This document shows, piece by piece, positions 33,845-34,930 of a stretch of DNA of 34,930 nucleotides. A program made the translations under genes and the position numbers. Origin of the DNA: CAZJCK01 sp964544635 (lineage in GTDB: Bacteria; Zixibacteria; MSB-5A5; GN15; FEB-12); the NCBI GenBank assembly GCA_964544635.1, contig CAZJCK010000036.1, forward strand, positions 1 to 34,930, in the 5' to 3' direction. Below the pieces are notes generated by a model. The model did no database searches. It was not told the DNA's origin and worked only from the letters and a program-made list of their open reading frames with translations. Position 1 is the first letter of the stretch. Each line of letters begins with the position of its first letter.

Positions 33845-34930
33845 ATGGAACCACCGCTCAGATATGACTATCGCGACATTCTCTGGGCCTCGGCCCGAGC
33901 GTTGAAAGCCAAGAAGATTGCCGTGATGACCATCGCACTGTTGGCCGGGCATTTGGTCTTTCAGTTTTTCTCCTATGTTGCCTTCATCATCGACGGTAAG
34001 GAGGTAGGGCTGATCTGGCGAGTGTACGGTCTGCTGGTCTATGTCGATCCGCACCTGTCAGGGACAATGGCCGAGTTGTCGTACTACCTTGGTATCGTCG
34101 GCGGCATTTTGTGCGTGATGGTCGGGATGTGCGCGGTGGGCATTGCCGACATCGAGTCGATTCGCGGTAATCCGTTTGTCAGCACGACCAGGTCGCTTGT
34201 GTTCGCCGTCAAGCGGTTGCCGCAGATGTTCCTGACCCTGCTGTCGATCGCCCTTTTTCTGGTATTTGTCATCTTGATATTCGCGCTGTTCGGCGGGATC
34301 AGCCGTATTCCCTGGATCGGCGACTGGATCTACGCGATCTTCTTCGTCCTGCCCAACTTCGTCATCGCGATACTGACGGTGTTCATCTTTTTCGTGCTTC
34401 TGGCGGCGATCTTTGTCCTGCCGGCCGTGCTGGCGTCACAGCGCCAGAAGGAAACGTTCACCGCGCTGGTTGAGACCTTCTCGACCATACTCAGGCGCCC
34501 GGTGCATTGGGTAGCCTACACCGCGATCGGTTTCGTCACCGCCAAGCTGGCGTCGTTTGTGTATGGTTATTTTGCCTATCGCGCGGTGGAGTTCATCAGC
34601 TGGTCGACCGGTATCCTCGGCGGCAGGCACTTCGATAAGATGATCCGCGCCGGCCTGGGGCACCTGCCCGTCGATTCCGATGTCGCCCGCGAGACAATGA
34701 ACATCTTTCCCGGTATCGACTTCGGCTTTTCGGTGGTGCCGTGGGCACGGTCTGGCGAAAGTGACGCGGTGTCGTACCTGATGGCGGTGATGCTGTTCGT
34801 GATCTTCGCCAGCGTGCTGGGATACGCCCTGGCGGTGGTAGCCTCGGCGCAGGCGCGGGCGTATGTGGTGATACGGTATCAGAAAGACAGTTACCGCATC
34901 GACAAAGAGGACCCGCTGTTGTTCACACCG
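33845..34930 (+). CDS. Multi-pass membrane protein of unknown function (partial, 3' end outside window)
   Basis: An uninterrupted frame of 362 codons from ATG 33845 to the right edge, with no stop inside the window. The product begins MEPPLRYDYRDILWASARAL, a soluble amphipathic start, and then has about five hydrophobic helices: about 28-46, 81-102, 130-152, 160-195 (probably two) and 320-340, with a hydrophilic loop (about 260-310) that contains a segment GGRHFDKMIRAGLG. It ends at the edge with YQKDSYRIDKEDPLLFTP. The pattern of an N-terminal RDILWA...KK motif and paired helices resembles uncharacterised DUF-type membrane proteins, but I do not recognise a family. No Shine-Dalgarno site; a TTGACC-type promoter immediately precedes it. 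Confidence 0.75.
   Translation, partial: MEPPLRYDYRDILWASARALKAKKIAVMTIALLAGHLVFQFFSYVAFIIDGKEVGLIWRVYGLLVYVDPHLSGTMAELSYYLGIVGGILCVMVGMCAVGIADIESIRGNPFVSTTRSLVFAVKRLPQMFLTLLSIALFLVFVILIFALFGGISRIPWIGDWIYAIFFVLPNFVIAILTVFIFFVLLAAIFVLPAVLASQRQKETFTALVETFSTILRRPVHWVAYTAIGFVTAKLASFVYGYFAYRAVEFISWSTGILGGRHFDKMIRAGLGHLPVDSDVARETMNIFPGIDFGFSVVPWARSGESDAVSYLMAVMLFVIFASVLGYALAVVASAQARAYVVIRYQKDSYRIDKEDPLLFTP

Overview
The window is a chromosomal segment of a Gram-negative-type bacterium with moderately high GC. The signs are SPI signal peptides and a lipobox, KdsB for LPS-core Kdo, Wza/Wzz-type export proteins, a sigma54-type response regulator, and a secreted Ig-repeat protein ending in a type I dockerin. 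Dockerins on non-cellulosomal secreted proteins, together with this gene content, remind me of Zixibacteria and related FCB-group lineages; that placement is inference. Apart from the two genes cut by the window edges, I saw no broken gene, and no tRNA, rRNA, insertion sequence, phage or CRISPR.

Layout. 1-3921: two related secreted proteins flank a VanZ-like membrane gene. The left one is cut by the window edge; the right one is a 765-residue protein with three 101-residue repeats and a C-terminal dockerin, closed by a strong terminator. 3960-7973: tilS, hpt and ftsH, ended by a second terminator. 8039-9675: folP and the c-di-AMP synthase gene cdaA, overlapping. 9808-14450: lepA, a secreted protein of unknown role, yqgF and mltG. 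14447-17792 (minus strand): a PAS/histidine-kinase-like protein, an NtrC-type regulator and a GAF protein, probably one signalling operon. 17881-20502: a possible leaderless 44-codon ORF, kdsB and pyrG. 20583-22168: a lipoprotein and a convergent PIG-V-like GT-C glycosyltransferase. 22304-32745: a nine-gene surface polysaccharide operon (Wza-like, Wzz-like, a WlbA/B/C/D-like sugar pathway, a MurJ-like flippase, a GT4 glycosyltransferase and a second sugar aminotransferase). 32793-34930: a TGS-domain GTPase and a multi-pass membrane protein that runs off the right edge.

How it works together. The polysaccharide operon encodes four of the steps known from Pseudomonas WbpB/E/D/I and Bordetella WlbA-D for UDP-2,3-diacetamido-2,3-dideoxyuronic acids, plus export and chain-length proteins. 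Its WlbA-like oxidoreductase lacks both residues normally regarded as catalytic in the family (EKP is EIP; the downstream His is Asn).

A feature of the window as a whole is that several genes have a sigma70-like TTGACN-type -35 box, a 17-18 bp spacer and a -10 box only 5-8 nt before the start codon, with no Shine-Dalgarno site. This predicts leaderless mRNAs for vanZ-like, yqgF, the Wza-like gene, the GTPase, the right-edge membrane gene and the small ORF in front of kdsB.
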